Positions 15,004 to 25,900 of a stretch of DNA of 64,000 bases are shown here, piece after piece. The DNA is taken from contig JAFYBJ010000004.1 of assembly GCA_017540265.1 (NCBI GenBank), positions 1 through 64,000 on the forward strand. Direction: 5' to 3'. The stretch comes from Lachnospiraceae bacterium. Its GTDB lineage: Bacteria > Bacillota > Clostridia > Lachnospirales > Lachnospiraceae. The notes below the pieces were generated by a model, which was not told where the DNA came from, ran no database searches, and worked only from the letters and a program-made list of their open reading frames with translations. Numbering within the stretch: position 1 is the first letter of the stretch; the number at the start of each line of letters is the position of its first letter. The position numbers were made by a program, and so were the translations under genes.

Positions 15004-17760
15004 TCAGGATGAATATTTCCCATCGGCAGCCTTTTCATACCACTTTGCCGCCTCCGCAGGATCCGATTTACCTGCCGCACCCATTCCATATTCAATTATC
15101 TGTCCTAAAAGCCACTGTGCTTCGGCATTTCCTGCCTCGGCAGCAGTCTTAATGTACGGTTCAGCCGCTTTGGGATCAGAAGGTCCGAGATCGATCTCAT
15201 TCATCTTTGTATAATAATAGATCTTTCCCAGATTCAGATACAGGTTCGGACTTGCATTTGCATCCTTATACCCCAGCTCTATAGCTTTAAGGTAATACTG
15301 TTTTGCTTTTTCATAATCATAAGATCCGAGTTCTTTTTGGTAATAGATATCTCCCAGATATTTTGCGGCATAAGAGTATTTATCGGCAGCAAGCTCATAA
15401 TATTCCTTTGCCTTTTGCGGATCCTTGGCCCCAAGCTGGCCGTAACGGTAAAGATTTCCCATAGCGACCATTGAATCCGTATTGCCTGCATCTATGCCCT
15501 TCTGATACCACTCCTGTGCTTTAGCATAATCCTTTTGACCGTCTGTTGTTATAGAACCGTTATCATACAGTAGTCCGGCATAAAAATATGCAATTTTCTG
15601 TCCTGCTGCTGCAGCTTTTTCAAAACATTCAAGAGCTTTATTGTAGTCTGTAATGCCATTATCCTTCTTTTTATATAAAAGCCCCAGACTTACCCAGGCA
15701 TAGGAATACCCGGCATTTGCAGCATCTGTGTAATATTTGGCCGCTTTTTCAATATCCACCATGCCGTATTTTTCGTTACTGTACATATTTCCCAGGTTGT
15801 TCATTGAGGAGTTGTTCCCTTCGGCAGCGCCTTTAAGATACCACTCCTCGGCTTTAGCATAATCGGTAATGCCGTTTCCTTCAGTGCTGTAAAGAATTCC
15901 CAGATTATTCATAGCTGTGCTGTTTCCGTTCTCTGCAGCCAGCTCATACCATTCGACAGCCTTGGTATAGTCAGGCTGTCCATCCTCTGAGAAGCCACCT
16001 TTCTCATACCCATATCCTATACTATTCATCGCACTGCTGCTTCCTGCATCCACAGCCTTATCGTACCACTGCCTTGCAAGCTGATAGTCAGCACTTCCCG
16101 TTTCTTTTCCGTCATAGTACATCTTACCAAGTGAATACATGGCGTCGCTGTATCCAAGCTCCGCAGCCTTTTCATACCACTGCCTTGCAAGCTTATAATC
16201 CGGATTACCGTCATTTAATTTCCCGTCATAATACAGATCTCCCATCTTATCCATGGATGTTATATCGCCGGCATCCACAGCCATCTGATAATACTCTTCC
16301 GCTTTTTTGGGATTATTCTCATTATTAAGATAGTTCGAGGCAAGATTACGCATGGCAGCATATGATCCACCTTCTGCAGCTTTTTTATACCATTCCACCG
16401 CAGCCGGATAATCGGCTTCCACACCATATCCGTTCTTCAGATGCACGCCAACACTGCACATCGAATAGACATCGCCCTGCCCTGCTGATTCAAGGTAGAA
16501 ATCATAAGCTTTCCTGTAATACTCATCACTTTTGACTTCCTCATCCCGGGTCTTGTACGCCGCGGCAATACGATAAGCGGATTCTCCGCCATAATAAGGG
16601 TCTGCCTCAGCCATTTTTCCATACCATTCTATGGCCTTATCATAATCCTGCTCTGTATCTCCGGTTCCATTCTTATATATATGCCCGATCTCTAAACAAG
16701 CTTCACCTGAAAAATACGGATCTCCGGATTCTGCCGCTTCCATATAATATTCAAGAGCTTTATCAACATCCTTTTCAAGACCTGCCAGACCGTCTTCCGT
16801 CAACCACCCCATATCATATGCAGCCGCCCTGCATCCTGCATCATATGCCTCCTTTGCAAGAGCCAGTGCACCTTCCCTGTCGTACGCACCTCCTAATCCG
16901 CTCAGATACATATCCGCAAGAGCAGCCTTTGAAAGCTCACTCCCGGCTTCAATCCCCTTATTAAAATTCTCCCTTGCTTCAATATATTTATATTCTCTCT
17001 CATCGATCTGCCCAAGATAATAATACGCATCCGCCTCGCCTTTTTCCGCAGCCTTTTCAAAAGCAGCCCTTGCGGCAGCATTATCCTCAGTTCCGTGATA
17101 TTTGCTGTTATAAGTAGCAATTCCCTGCTCCATATATTTCTTTCCGCCGCCGCCCGAAACAAGAACGGCGATAAGTGCCACCACGGCAAGCACAGCAGCA
17201 GCGATCCCGCCTATGATAAAAGGCTTTTTATCTTTATTTCCGGCAGAGGTTTTTTCTTTGAAAGTTTCAGGCTCACTCTTTGAGGCAGATCCTGACGCCC
17301 CCCCGCCTGTGCTTACAGGCTGTGCGCCCTCCCCGCCAAGTTTTGCCCTGTCGATACCCTTTGCAGAAAAGAGTTTTTCATAAGCCTCTTCAACATTTGA
17401 ATATTTGTTCCACCATATAGCCTGTATGCGGTTCATGCGCATTGCCATGCCGCCGGGCAGTTCCACATCTTCCAGATAGACCAAAAGCTGTTCCTTATCC
17501 AGATCCCTGGAATAATTAAGCTCATCCTTGCAGTTCTTCGATGCGATATAATTTGCGCTTACAAAAGCAATAAAATAAGCACATCCCTGGACATGCTTAG
17601 CTATATTCTCATCCCATTCCGTACCGGGATCTATTCCGCCGTCGTACCAGACATTGTAGCCCGCGGACTTAAGGCGATCCATGATCTTAAGTACTTTATC
17701 GGAATCCCTGTGGGAATAGCTGATAAAGATATAGGGCTTTGACTCATCACAAACTGCCAT
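15004..17760 (-). CDS. TIR domain, membrane segment and Sel1-repeat protein
   Basis: The 918-residue protein starts with a TIR domain (about residues 8-140: PYIFISYSHRDSDKVLKIMD, YDGGIDPGTEWDENI, VSANYIASKNCKDEL). Glu80 in NCKDEL sits where the catalytic glutamate of NAD-cleaving TIR domains lies. A Gly/Ser-rich linker leads to one membrane helix (about 178-200, FIIGGIAAAVLAVVALIAVL). The rest is at least fifteen Sel1-like repeats of 36-40 residues (SAMYSLGKMYYDGK, AEEWYLKGAAEGN), which if the TIR end is cytoplasmic would lie outside the cell. GGAGG precedes the ATG. An in-frame TGA stops it 59 codons before the natural end. Next in the operon is the TrkA_N-RyR protein. A defence or stress-signalling role is inference. 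Confidence 0.88.
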   Translation of the reverse strand: MAVCDESKPYIFISYSHRDSDKVLKIMDRLKSAGYNVWYDGGIDPGTEWDENIAKHVQGCAYFIAFVSANYIASKNCKDELNYSRDLDKEQLLVYLEDVELPGGMAMRMNRIQAIWWNKYSNVEEAYEKLFSAKGIDRAKLGGEGAQPVSTGGGASGSASKSEPETFKEKTSAGNKDKKPFIIGGIAAAVLAVVALIAVLVSGGGGKKYMEQGIATYNSKYHGTEDNAAARAAFEKAAEKGEADAYYYLGQIDEREYKYIEARENFNKGIEAGSELSKAALADMYLSGLGGAYDREGALALAKEAYDAGCRAAAYDMGWLTEDGLAGLEKDVDKALEYYMEAAESGDPYFSGEACLEIGHIYKNGTGDTEQDYDKAIEWYGKMAEADPYYGGESAYRIAAAYKTRDEEVKSDEYYRKAYDFYLESAGQGDVYSMCSVGVHLKNGYGVEADYPAAVEWYKKAAEGGSYAAMRNLASNYLNNENNPKKAEEYYQMAVDAGDITSMDKMGDLYYDGKLNDGNPDYKLARQWYEKAAELGYSDAMYSLGKMYYDGKETGSADYQLARQWYDKAVDAGSSSAMNSIGYGYEKGGFSEDGQPDYTKAVEWYELAAENGNSTAMNNLGILYSTEGNGITDYAKAEEWYLKGAAEGNNSSMNNLGNMYSNEKYGMVDIEKAAKYYTDAANAGYSYAWVSLGLLYKKKDNGITDYNKALECFEKAAAAGQKIAYFYAGLLYDNGSITTDGQKDYAKAQEWYQKGIDAGNTDSMVAMGNLYRYGQLGAKDPQKAKEYYELAADKYSYAAKYLGDIYYQKELGSYDYEKAKQYYLKAIELGYKDANASPNLYLNLGKIYYYTKMNEIDLGPSDPKAAEPYIKTAAEAGNAEAQWLLGQIIEYGMGAAGKSDPAEAAKWYEKAADGKYSS

Positions 17761-17799
17761 TTTTGATTCCTCCGGTTATGTAAATGCAGATATTAATCA

Positions 17800-17853
17800 G
17801 ATCCTTCGCTACAGCAAACGGATTTATCCGTTTCCTGTATGCTCAGGATGACA
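17800..17853. repeat. dispersed repeat copy A (GATCCTTCGCT...GCTCAGGATGACA)
   Basis: The gap between the GH3-like and TIR genes has GATCCTTCGCT and GCTCAGGATGACA, which are partly complementary (ATCCT/AGGAT), flanking a short palindrome (AAACGGAT/ATCCGTTT). Related copies lie at 19881-19904 and 33825-33873. Confidence 0.55.
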
Positions 17854-17862
17854 TTTTTTAGA

Positions 17863-19143
17863 TCACATGTATTTCTTCTTCATCGTAAATATCCTGACCA
17901 GGCAGTCATCCAGGCGTTCTCCCGTAACCGCGCCATCCTTAACCGCCGCAAGCATTGAAGTATATACGCTCTCCAGGTCACCGGAAACATATATCATATC
18001 CGCACCTGCATTTACGGCGCGAAGCGCTGCCTCGCCCACTGATATTCCGCTTTCCTCCGAAAGCTTATTTATATCATCCGTGATGACCACTCCCTTAAAT
18101 CCCAGGCCATCTTTAAGCGTATTCACAGCCTGTTCTGAAATATATGCAGGCTCTTCCTCTCCGGCCTCATTTAACACCTTGCCTGCGCCTGTAAAAACAA
18201 AAGCTGCGCCCTTATCCACCCCGGCCTTAAAGACCGCACCTTCAGCATCCCCCTCTTCCGGGTAAACCGAAAGCATGCTCATCACGCCCTGATCGCTAAG
18301 TCCGGAAACCGCCGAAGCCACAAAAGCCGCTGCTGTTTCCGCATCTGATGAAAAACCGTCATCCGAAATCTCACAGGAAGGTGCGCTTAACAGATCCAGA
18401 TCATATTCATTTAATACACTTCCTCTGGATAAGAAATCCTGATAGGTATCTGCAGCCTCAGCTCCACCAAGATCCTTATAGGACTTTGACTTATCCTTTC
18501 CCGAAGCCTTTAAGAGAGCATCTAAACCATCTCCATCCTCTATGCCCCTTATAAGATATCTTAAAGGCGCATCCGAAGAATAAAGCTCTTTATACATCTC
18601 ATCAGTCTTTAAGGACATTTCCTTGAACTGATCTTTGTTGAGCACATTCTTCTCATCATATAATATGCCGCTAACCGCATATTTTTCCAGTGCGCTCTTC
18701 GTACCGTCGCCGGCCTTCGTGGCAGCATCCACACCGGTAAGAGCCTCGGGGCTTACCATAAAGAGGGCTGCAGTCTTTTCTTCCACACTTAAAGAATCAA
18801 TGAGAGCACGTATATCTTCATCCACAGGCTCTTCTTCAACTGCATCGTCCTCACTTAAGCTTTCCTGAAGCGCAGCTATATCCTCGGAAACCGTCTCCGG
18901 AGAGGATATGGTATCCGGAAGACCGTCATTTTCGGAAGCACTTTCGTTTGATGAATTTGAAGAAACCACCTCCGGATATCTCTCGGCATTACTCTTTATA
19001 TAGCCCGAAAATTTTTTAAGCGCCATAAACAAAGGTATCACAACAAGAATAAAAAGTATTATAAGAAGCAGATAGGCAAGAACCTGATTTCTGATCCTGC
19101 GCTTTCGCCTGTACTGCCTGCGATCCATTTCAGAATCCTGCAT
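17863..19143 (-). CDS. membrane-anchored, degenerate glycoside hydrolase family 3-like protein
   Basis: The 426-residue protein has a basic N-terminus, one membrane helix (residues about 20-45, VLAYLLLIILFILVVIPLFM), a long Ser/Glu/Asp linker (about 55-105) and a C-terminal region like the GH3 N-terminal barrel (NagZ type): LIDSLSVEEKTAALFMVSPE near the start and GFKGVVITDDI, where GH3 enzymes have their nucleophile aspartate. The KHFPGHGDT substrate-binding and acid/base loop of NagZ is not found; the matching region reads GVMSMLSVYPEEGDAE. It may therefore be a non-catalytic wall-facing sensor or a highly divergent enzyme. GGAGG precedes the ATG. The TIR gene starts 102 bases downstream with no clear terminator, so co-transcription is possible. 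Confidence 0.75.
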   Translation of the reverse strand: MQDSEMDRRQYRRKRRIRNQVLAYLLLIILFILVVIPLFMALKKFSGYIKSNAERYPEVVSSNSSNESASENDGLPDTISSPETVSEDIAALQESLSEDDAVEEEPVDEDIRALIDSLSVEEKTAALFMVSPEALTGVDAATKAGDGTKSALEKYAVSGILYDEKNVLNKDQFKEMSLKTDEMYKELYSSDAPLRYLIRGIEDGDGLDALLKASGKDKSKSYKDLGGAEAADTYQDFLSRGSVLNEYDLDLLSAPSCEISDDGFSSDAETAAAFVASAVSGLSDQGVMSMLSVYPEEGDAEGAVFKAGVDKGAAFVFTGAGKVLNEAGEEEPAYISEQAVNTLKDGLGFKGVVITDDINKLSEESGISVGEAALRAVNAGADMIYVSGDLESVYTSMLAAVKDGAVTGERLDDCLVRIFTMKKKYM

Positions 19144-19245
19144 GATAGGATATCCTCCAAAAATAATAAAATATATAATCCAAAATATTTTACCATTTTT
19201 TATTTCCGAATAACAGTATATTTTTCACCGTCTGTGATTTATCAC

Positions 19246-19297
19246 AATAAAATTTAACAGCCCTTACAGATCCATGATTTAAATCCGTAAGGGCTGT
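19246..19297 (-). terminator. terminator ending the candidate non-coding RNA
   Basis: On the minus strand two 15-base arms (19257-19271 and 19283-19297) pair with one mismatch around an 11-base loop and run into TAAATTTTATT. No gene ends nearby on this strand, so it ends the 490-base unit upstream. Confidence 0.7.
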
Positions 19298-19738
19298 CAT
19301 ACTGACTCACTGTCCAAGGGACCGTACCTCCTTGATAGTTTGAAAACCTCTTGTCTGTTCCCGGCTCGTCACCGCAGACACTTCCGATATTCAATTGACC
19401 TTCTGTCCGGCTTTAAGCTCCTCCGTCATCCTTCACCCTCTGTTCTATGGAACCGCGTTTTCTTTACTTACGCTTTCTCCTTTGATGAAACCTAAACGGC
19501 GCCTTGCCTTTCTCCCTGCAGTACTGAAATGTGTTCCCTGTCTCTATTCATCCGCTGCTTTCTCGTCACAGCTTGCTGATCGTCTGACTTTTCGTTCCTC
19601 AAAACAGCCTGCATTACTTAATTACCCTTTGGACCTTACCTCCTTCTTTAAGTGATCCGAGACAACCTTTCTGCTGTCATCCGTTTCATTGATCCTGCCT
19701 TTCTGATCTATGTGATCAACAACTTGTGTTGTTGTTAT
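19246..19738 (-). ncRNA. candidate long structured non-coding RNA (about 490 nt)
   Basis: This gene-free stretch has its own promoter (19745-19772) and terminator (19246-19297) on the minus strand. No minus-strand reading frame of 60 codons or more lies within it. The predicted RNA has several local hairpins: AACAAC/GTTGTT at the 5' end, GACAGC/GUUGUC, GCGT/ACGC, GTTC/GAAC and TGTCTGCGG/CCGGGAACAGACA. A long-range stem pairs GTCCAAAGGG (around 19630) with CCCTTGGAC (around 19315), closing a domain of about 310 nt. AAGGAGGTAAGGTCC and CAAGGAGGTACGGTCC are near-repeats at the two ends of that domain. It does not show RNase P, tmRNA or SRP landmarks. Size resembles known large RNAs (ROOL, OLE, GOLLD), but membership cannot be judged by eye. 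Confidence 0.5.
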
Positions 19739-19744
19739 GTTCTT

Positions 19745-19772
19745 ATCTTACCATATTATTTTATTTTGTCAA
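19745..19772 (-). promoter_or_regulatory. promoter of the candidate non-coding RNA
   Basis: TTGACA and TAAGAT are 16 bases apart on the minus strand in an AT-rich block. The surrounding bases 19773-19880 are AT-rich with no reading frame. Confidence 0.6.
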
Positions 19773-19880
19773 CACTTTTTTATAATATTTTTTATATTTT
19801 TTATTCTTTTGCGTCTTTTACAATATTTTTGTGGGAGCTTTATTTTTGAGCGCGAAGATATTGTAAAAGCTTTTATAGTG

Positions 19881-19904
19881 TTCCTTCACTGCGCTCAGAA
19901 TGAC
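19881..19904. repeat. dispersed repeat copy C (short form)
   Basis: TTCCTTCACTGCGCTCAGAATGAC matches the ends of copies A and B joined without their inner insert. Confidence 0.45.
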
Positions 19905-19918
19905 CGGGGCGCGGCCAG

Positions 19919-19962
19919 AAAAAAAAGAGGCTGTCACACTTACCTGTGCGACAGCCCCCTTT
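19919..19962 (-). terminator. terminator of the pectate lyase gene
   Basis: On the minus strand GGCTGTCGCAC and GTGTGACAGCC pair (11 bp) and are followed by eight T residues, 23 bases after the stop codon. Confidence 0.85.
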
Positions 19963-19984
19963 TTAAGTCATACGTATAAAGTCA

Positions 19985-22900
19985 TCAGTTATTTTTAAGT
20001 GTCATGGTCTTGGCATTGATCTTGAATTTCACAAGCTTCATTCCGCTGTAATCGCCGATTCCGGAGATATATGCGGTAGCCGTGCCCTTCTTTACGTTAT
20101 TGCTGTAGCCCGTGATCACATAGTCCTTACCATATGTAAGCTTTGTCTTCTTTATGCTTACCCTGAGAGCATTTTTTACCTCCTCATCGGTAAGCGTTAC
20201 AGCAGAACCTGTATAGGTCTTGCTTAAGCCGACTATCTTTGCATTTGCGAAATTGATGGAATTTCCCGCCTTTACGGTACAGCTTATAAAGCATCCTGCC
20301 TTAAGTATTTCCATATCCTTTGCATTGACAGTCACTATATATGTCTTGCCTGCTTCAATTATCGCTCCTGCATCCAGTGCCTCTCCGTCTGCAGCCTTAA
20401 CGCTTATGCTGTATTTGCCGGCCTTTATCACATTGCCTGAAGCATCGGACACAACAGCCTTTACCTTTGACGCCCTCATGCCTGCTGCAAGATTTACGGC
20501 ATTTATGCTGGCATCCTTAAGGTCATATACGGTAACATTAAAGCTTTTCTCAAGCTTCTTTGAGAAGTTTCCTTTCCCCGTGATTACAAGCTTTGCCGTG
20601 CCGGTCTTCTTATTTCCGGAAGCCTTTAATACATAATCCCTTCCTTCAACAAGCTGCTCTCCGTTAAACGAAAGCTCTGCGGAAGGAAGCGCTCCCTTTG
20701 CTGACCATACAGCTGAGGATGCTGTCTTTACGCTTAAGTTCTTTGCAGCAATGCTGATATCATAAGGTATTATCTTAAAAGTCTTCTTAAGGCTCTTATC
20801 CTTTCCGGTAAGAAGGATAGTAGCGGTTCCCTTATTGATATTGTTCGAAAATGCCGCATTGAGCTTTAAGATATTGCCGTCTGCTGTCTTGTAGAGCTTC
20901 GCATCACTGTCATAGCTGTAAACTGTTTCGCTTCCGTCCTTTGCCTTAAAGCTGATATCAGGACAGATGGCGCTTCCCGTATAGCTTACAGCCTCGATCT
21001 TTCCAAGCTTCGCGCCGCCAACCTCCATCAGTGCATCTGCGGAAAGCGTCTGCACTTCCTTTATGACAAAGCTGCCTGTGGTATCCTTGCCTGCATAATT
21101 TCCTTTACCTTTAACCGTTACCGAAGCCCTGCCCTTAACATTATCTGCATATTTGACGGTATAATCCCTGCCCTCTACGAGCACTTTCTCGCCGTTTACA
21201 TCATAATCCACAACCTTTATTACAGGGATCACCTTTGCTCCTGTATAATCAAAGCTGCCATCAAGACCTTCTATGACTATGCCGGTTTTCTTTACCTCAG
21301 GCTTATCGGGAACCGTGGGAGCAGGCTTCTCTTCCTCTCCCGCTTCCTTTGTTACAGTTACGGCAATATCCGCACTTATTTCAGTCCCGTCTGTAAGTGT
21401 GAGTGTAAATGTAACTTTTGTACTTCCTTCCGCAACTGCTGTGATATTTGCGCTTAAGCTTCCGCCGCTTACAGTCGCAACCTTTTTATCGGCAGATGAC
21501 CAGGAAACGCTCTTATACTCAGCATCCACAGGATCAAGTACAGCGTTTACGGAAAGGGTTTCCTCCGGTTTAAGTGTGCATGAGCTTACGGAAAGATTAA
21601 CGCTTACGCTGCTATTCTCTTCAGGCTCGGTCACAGGCTCCTCTTCCTTTACAACTTTTACCGTAATGGAATCGGTTACTGCTTTCCCTTCGGTCCCCTT
21701 TACTGTAACAGTGATGACTGCAGTGCCTTCAGCTACAGCTGTAAGTGTTCCATCCTGAGCAATCTTTGCAACTTCTTCCTTATCCGCAGACCATACTGCA
21801 GAGGATACGGTGGATGCAACAGGAACCACTGCCACCGTAAGCTTTGTGCTCTCGCCTTCCTTAAGTGTAAGCGTATCAATGCTGCTGCCGTAGTTTCTGA
21901 TATCAGCCTGTGTGGGCTGAACAGCGGTGAGCTTCACATTAAGGCTTACGCTTGCATCGTCTGCTGTCGCGGTCACTTTAACAGTTCCGGTATCGCTCTT
22001 TGCTGTGATACGTCCTTTGTTTACGGTAAGTTTTGACTCATCTCCAGATGTCCACCCGATCAGCGCTGTGGCATCCAAGGGAGAAAGAACCGCTTCAAGG
22101 GTAAGGCTCTTACCGTTACCGAGGGTGATCTCACGGATGGAAGTATCGCTTGAAGATGCAACAATCTCACCGCCTGCCTTAAGACTGATTCCCGTTACAG
22201 GTTTCTTTTCCGCAAGAATCAAAACCTCGATATCATCTGAGCCAACGGTAAGAGTATAGGATCCGTTTCCGTTATCCTTTATAGCATTTACGCTGGCGTC
22301 ATCCATGCTGTTTGTTTTAAATACTTCTACAAGAAGATCCTCTTCATATCCCTCTATTGCCGAAGCCGTAAAATCTATCACCGTACCTGCGGCATATCTT
22401 CCGGCAGTAAGCGAAGTATTTACACCCCATGCATTTACATTAACGTTATGATACTCAGCGACATCCTTCTCTGCGATCATGTTGACAGAAGCATCTGCAT
22501 TCATGGTGATGGAATACAGACCGTCTTCACCGGGTTCAAGAGTGGCATCTCCCTTTTTGACCACCATATTAACGGATCCGTCCATGGGCTTTGCGCTGAA
22601 TTTGATATTGCTGCCCTCGTAATACTTACCAGACTTTAAGGATGTTTCCACACCGGTAGTGTTTACGGTGAGGGTGTACTCGGTTTTGGAGGAATTGTCG
22701 GGAGCTATTACATAAACCGCATAGGCCCTTACTTCGCCATCTCCCTGTTTAAGTGTATGGTCGCCTGCAGCAACATTATCAAACGTGTAAATAGAAGATA
22801 CCGGACTAACCTCCGTGGTATCCAGCTTCATTGTTTTACTTACACCACTTTGTCCAATAACATAAAGAGTGTATCCTGCTTCAGCTGTTGTAAATGTAAT

Positions 22901-25900
22901 TGTCGTCTTAGAATTAAATTTAATTCCACCTTTTTTTATAGTTGCAGCCCCGTATTTTTTACCATCAATGTTGCAGGGAACTGCCGCATCTGTATCTTTA
23001 ATATCATATGTATCGCCGGAAAAGACAAAATACGCCGGTGAATTCTTTGTCACTGCACCAGTTGTCAGATTCAGCGTTACATCCTTATCTTCGTAATTTG
23101 CTCCCGTAGCATCATAGATATAAGCCACTTCACCGCCTGCCGCATTTTCAAATACCGCATACAGATCCTTATCCGCACTTACCGTAAGTGCTGCAAGTGC
23201 TGCTGCAGTAAGCACAGTACCGCCTTCAGTCTCGCTCCATCCGTTAAACTTCTTTCCTGCAGGAGCCGTAACTGCGGGTATATCGGAAAGCATCTCACCT
23301 GCCTTTACGCTTTCGGTATATTCGGTGCTTCCTATGTGATAGGTCACTGTATAAAGTTCAGCCGCATCAGCCCCTGTTTCCTCTATTATTGCAGTCCAGG
23401 TCTGATCACTCAGCACATTGGATGCGAGTATCTTATCCGTATCTGCTATATCAGCTTCATCAGTCGTAGAAGACCAGCCAAGGAATTCCTGATTTGCCGT
23501 AAGCGAAGGCGAAGGGATCGCATTGGCAGGAATAAAGCCGCCGTGAGCAACTGTAAATTCCGTAATAGGATCACCATACTGTAAAAATCTGACTTCATGA
23601 GTAGGATCAGCTTCCTCATCAACAACACCCTTTAAGTGGATCTCATAGAATCTGAGTTCGCCGGAATTCGTATCAGCTTTCTGCTTATCTATATCAAGAG
23701 CTATCGTATAAACTCCTGCTACGCCAAGCTTATATGTAAGAGTGGTCTTTCCGCTTCCGGACACCTTGTTGCTTCCCGCTGTAGGTTCATAAACCCTTCC
23801 ATCGGGACCTGTGAGCGTAAAATAGGATGTCTTGTCGCTTCCTGCCGCACGCGCAACTATGGTCAGGCTTGCAGCTGCAGGAGCATCTATCTCGACATAT
23901 CCGCAGGTTTCAGCAGTATTACCTGATACTATACCCACTGTATCCGTATTCTTTGAAGGGATTTTCCAACTGTGAAGGGTAAATCTCTTATAAACCAGAG
24001 GATCATAGCCTTCATGCGCTGATGCAAGCCAGGCGTTTGCAAGACCATTTTTCGCACTACCATTCGAAAGAGCGCCAAACGGCAGGGTAAACGCCCCTAT
24101 ATCCGAAAGGAAGGTCTTAGCCACGAAATCGTCATCAACCTCGTATAAGCTTTCCTTTATAACCGCGATAAGTGTAACATCCGCCGTTATCTTAAGCTCC
24201 TCGGGAACCACATAGCCTGATTCCGTGCCGTCTGTTGACCAGCATACGAAATTTGTATAAGCTGACATATCCGGCACATCCGAAGAAGCCACACTCTTTC
24301 CTTCTTCCACGCTTACACGCTTTGTATTTCCGTCATATTCAAATGTGACATCATAATAGTTTACATCGGGTTCCACGACCTCAGCCGTTTTTTCAACAGC
24401 TGCAAGTGTCACCGTCACGTCGCTTGCAGGCATGGTGAATCTGTAATTATTTCCGGTATAGGAATAGCTTACAGCTGCGCCTGAGTTTTCACCTGTTCCC
24501 TTCCTTATGCTTACTGAAAGCTTATATTTTTCAGCATCGGTAACGGAAGCTGTAAAAGTCACGGCATCCTTCTTCTTATGTGTGGTATTAGCAAGATCCG
24601 TGGTAACATTTGCGCCCTTTACCACTTTAAGTGCATAATCCGTATTGTCCGGCTCAGCGCCTCCGCTTATCACTTCCACAGTATCCACCTCAGCGGAAAT
24701 GATACGTATGGAACCTGAATTTGCAAGATTATCCGCATCATATATCAGGCTGTAATCTCCATCTCCTTTTCCGTCTATGTCTGCTTCAACGGTCTGGGCA
24801 GCGGTTCCTGTAACAGAGCCTGTCGTTAATACCGTGTCGCCCTTTACCACTTTGTAATATGCAGTCTTTGCTTCTCCATCAGCTGTAAGGACGAATCTTA
24901 TCGCCTTTTTTGCCGCCGTAACATTCTTGATGGTAAAGCTTCCGCAACTTCCTATAGCCGAAGATTTTGCAAGAGCTATACGGTCAGTCTTTCCGCTTAC
25001 AGTTCTCGGTGATACAAGTCCGAAATTCGCATAAACCGCCACATCGGGATTCTCAATAGTATACGAAGCAGCAGTCGTATCTGCGCCTACCGCAGTAAGA
25101 TAAGTTGCAGCATTAAAGGAATAACCATCCACCGGGGTGTAGGTCTTTACTTCAACATCAGTGCTAAGCTCTACTTCATGAAGAGTATGCGACTTCCCTG
25201 CTTTATACCTTTCAGAAGCCGCCGTTCTGTCACCTGTCACCCTTACATAGTTTTCATCACGAATGGATGCAGGTATCACGGTTCCGGAAAAACCGCCTAT
25301 GGTCTTAAGAGCTGTCTTATAAGCAACTACCTTTGCCTTAAGGGCAGAATTGACCTCATAGGAAACATCATCTGCGGCATCATCAAATTCCCACCAGAGA
25401 TCGCCGCCGCCCACACGGCCTGCATGAGCCATTACGTATGAAGGCACATCAACTGCCTCCTGTATGGAGCCTTCATCCACACCCAAATCTTCTATGGTAT
25501 CGAAATTGGTATAGGTTGAGCCGCCCTGATATGCTTTGACATATTCAGGAACTTCCATTGTCCTGTCACTTACGAAATAAGCATCGAAATGCTCTGTTGA
25601 GGAAGCGCCGGAAAGATCATAAGCCCTCTCTGCTCCCTTGTAGATATAATTATTTGCACCGTAAGGGATTATTGAAACAATTCCCTCAAAGGAATTTCCA
25701 TATGCCTTTATTATGCCGCCGTCTTCGCTTGAAAAAGTACCGCTGTCCTTTGTAGAAGCGCCGTCATAGATATCACTTCCCTGCATGGAGCTGAGCATGG
25801 GATATTTCGCATTCCTGAAATAGTTGCTGTCCATGAAGATGGATGACTTGTAGGCCGCACCTGCGCCGTACTTTGCCACACCGTCATAGAAATTATTGTA

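Noticed and set aside
19395..19655. + strand reading frame of 86 codons in the 840-base gap
   Set aside because: No ribosome binding site, no family features, and the strong promoter and terminator belong to the other strand.
19246..19738. RNase P, tmRNA or SRP RNA for the 490-nt unit
   Set aside because: The GAGGAAAGTCC and ACAGAA contexts of RNase P, the tRNA-like ends of tmRNA and the SRP tetraloop domain are not seen.
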